Source: Yponomeuta sedellus (Eukaryota > Arthropoda > Insecta > Lepidoptera > Yponomeutidae). Taken from it: a stretch of 64,000 bases of DNA. The notes under the pieces are model-generated. The model had not been told where the DNA came from, did no database searches, and saw nothing but the letters and a program-made list of their open reading frames with translations. The stretch is taken from the NCBI GenBank assembly GCA_934045075.1, contig OW203724.1:11581473-11645472 (forward strand), given 5' to 3'. The stretch's first letter is position 1; each line of letters begins with the position of its first letter. This document shows, one piece after another, positions 63,173-64,000 of the stretch. A program made the translations under genes and the position numbers.

Positions 63173-63611
63173 TTAAAAACCTATTTAGAGGCTAAAAATT
63201 CCACCCAATGCCGGGATTCGAACCCGCGACCTCTGGCTATCCGTGCCAGCGCTCTTTCCAACTGAGCTAATGGGCGACTCACCGGCATCAGTGAAATTCC
63301 GAACCTCTTTACACTATTCTCTGTATTAAGTACAGGCAGCCTAACTGCAAAGTAGGTAGTCGGGGCTGTAAGTGATGTAATTTACTTAAGCCAGATGTCG
63401 CTGCCTGTACTTAATACAGAGAATAGTGTAAAGAGGTTCGAAATTTCACTGATGCCGGTGAGTTGCCCATTAGCTGAGTTGGAAAGAGCGATGGCACGGA
63501 TAACCAGAGGTCGCGGGTTCGAATCCCGGCATGGGTGGAATTTTTAGCCTCTAATTAGGTTTTTAAAATTGTCCTTAGCACGGGTTAGTGCATTAAAAAT
63601 AAAAATAGTAT
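63173..63611 (+). repeat. SINE-A head-to-head pair with single TSD
   Basis: An inverted unit (63173-63345, short-tail form) faces a forward long unit (63340-63611). The leader GCCTGTACTTAATACAGAGA occurs in both orientations around a roughly 60-nt centre. The 12-bp duplication AACTAATGACTT at 63160-63171 and 63612-63623 encloses the whole pair. Confidence 0.9.
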
Positions 63612-63623
63612 AACTAATGACTT

Positions 63624-64000
63624 GAAAATAAAAAACTTTAAAGAAGAGATAAACCTACCTAAAGACTACATTTAATTGGATGAGTTGGTACTGTGTCTGT
63701 ACTATATCATTCAGTTTGGGTTCCGTAGGAGGGGTTTTGCCTACCTGCTTTACAGAACTAACAATTTCATCGATAGTATATTATGCAATTTGTGAACAAA
63801 GGACGGAGGAAAGAAAGCGAGGGCCATAGATGAATCAGGAGCATTAGGCCGAGGCTCGTTCTAAGCTTTCAGGTGAAGCATTTAACGAACAGTCGTTAGA
63901 ATCCTTTACTTAAATTAAAAGAATTACGACTGTAGGAGTGATTCATGATTTTTAGATCACGAGCGTAGCGAGTGATTTGAGTGTTAGAATTTCCCTTGAT
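63624..64000. other. Intergenic stretch to the right end, no gene recognised
   Basis: Ends with a GC-poor stretch holding GATCACGAGCGTAGCGAGTG near 63955. No gene recognised. Confidence 0.4.

Overview
The window looks like nuclear DNA of an insect, most probably a moth or butterfly (Lepidoptera). This is inferred from one insect-type nuclear gene exon (mitochondrial ribosomal protein L4) with a canonical splice donor, AT-rich DNA with almost no other coding capacity, and a dense mixture of transposon types typical of lepidopteran genomes. No bacterial operon, CRISPR array, rRNA gene or functional tRNA gene was found. Apart from mRpL4, nearly everything recognisable is mobile DNA, from intact to heavily decayed.

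Layout. 1-6.2 kb: AT-rich intergenic DNA with a TA-flanked MITE, a decayed TE-type reading frame and a 5S-rRNA-headed SINE. 6.28-6.93 kb: mRpL4 first exon (minus). 7.1-13 kb: LINE fragments, one with reverse transcriptase (RT) and RNase H; a head-to-head pair made of a five-exon decayed minus-strand gene and a Harbinger transposase start; a second 5S SINE. 13-21 kb: foldbacks, very short-loop inverted repeats, three tRNA-headed SINE families, a Tc1-like transposase end and a SINE concatemer. 21.2-28.5 kb: three copies of a P-superfamily-like, THAP-encoding non-autonomous transposon; copy 2 sits nested in a terminal repeat of copy 1, giving a 4.7 kb quasi-palindrome. 29-31 kb: diverged tandem repeats. 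31.1-34.6 kb: a complete Mutator-like element (MULE) with tandem terminal repeats, its FLYWCH exon split by a 0.7 kb MITE. 34.9-40.9 kb: a decayed errantivirus-type LTR element broken by two LINE pieces and a dimeric SINE. 43.4-46.1 kb: an element full of GGCCGAAA motifs, a THAP remnant and a Harbinger-type element with TTA target duplications. 46.9-54.2 kb: LINE remnants, tandem repeats and a long-TIR element around a Cys-rich pseudogene. 55.9-59.9 kb: a SINE trimer split by an intact 3.2 kb RTE-like LINE with a 1035-codon ORF. 60-64 kb: a palindromic MITE and an inverted SINE pair.

How the parts relate. The insertions can be ordered. The RTE-like LINE landed in a SINE; a SINE dimer landed in env of the LTR element; a MITE landed in the MULE; one P-like element landed in the TIR of another. 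Several SINE concatemers carry one target duplication around several units, so multi-unit RNAs appear to have been mobilised. The intact RTE-like LINE and the 5S SINE share a short 3' motif, which makes an RTE-type LINE the plausible driver of that SINE.

Limits: all family calls come from reading motifs by eye, without database searches. Edges supported by target duplications are precise; other edges are approximate.
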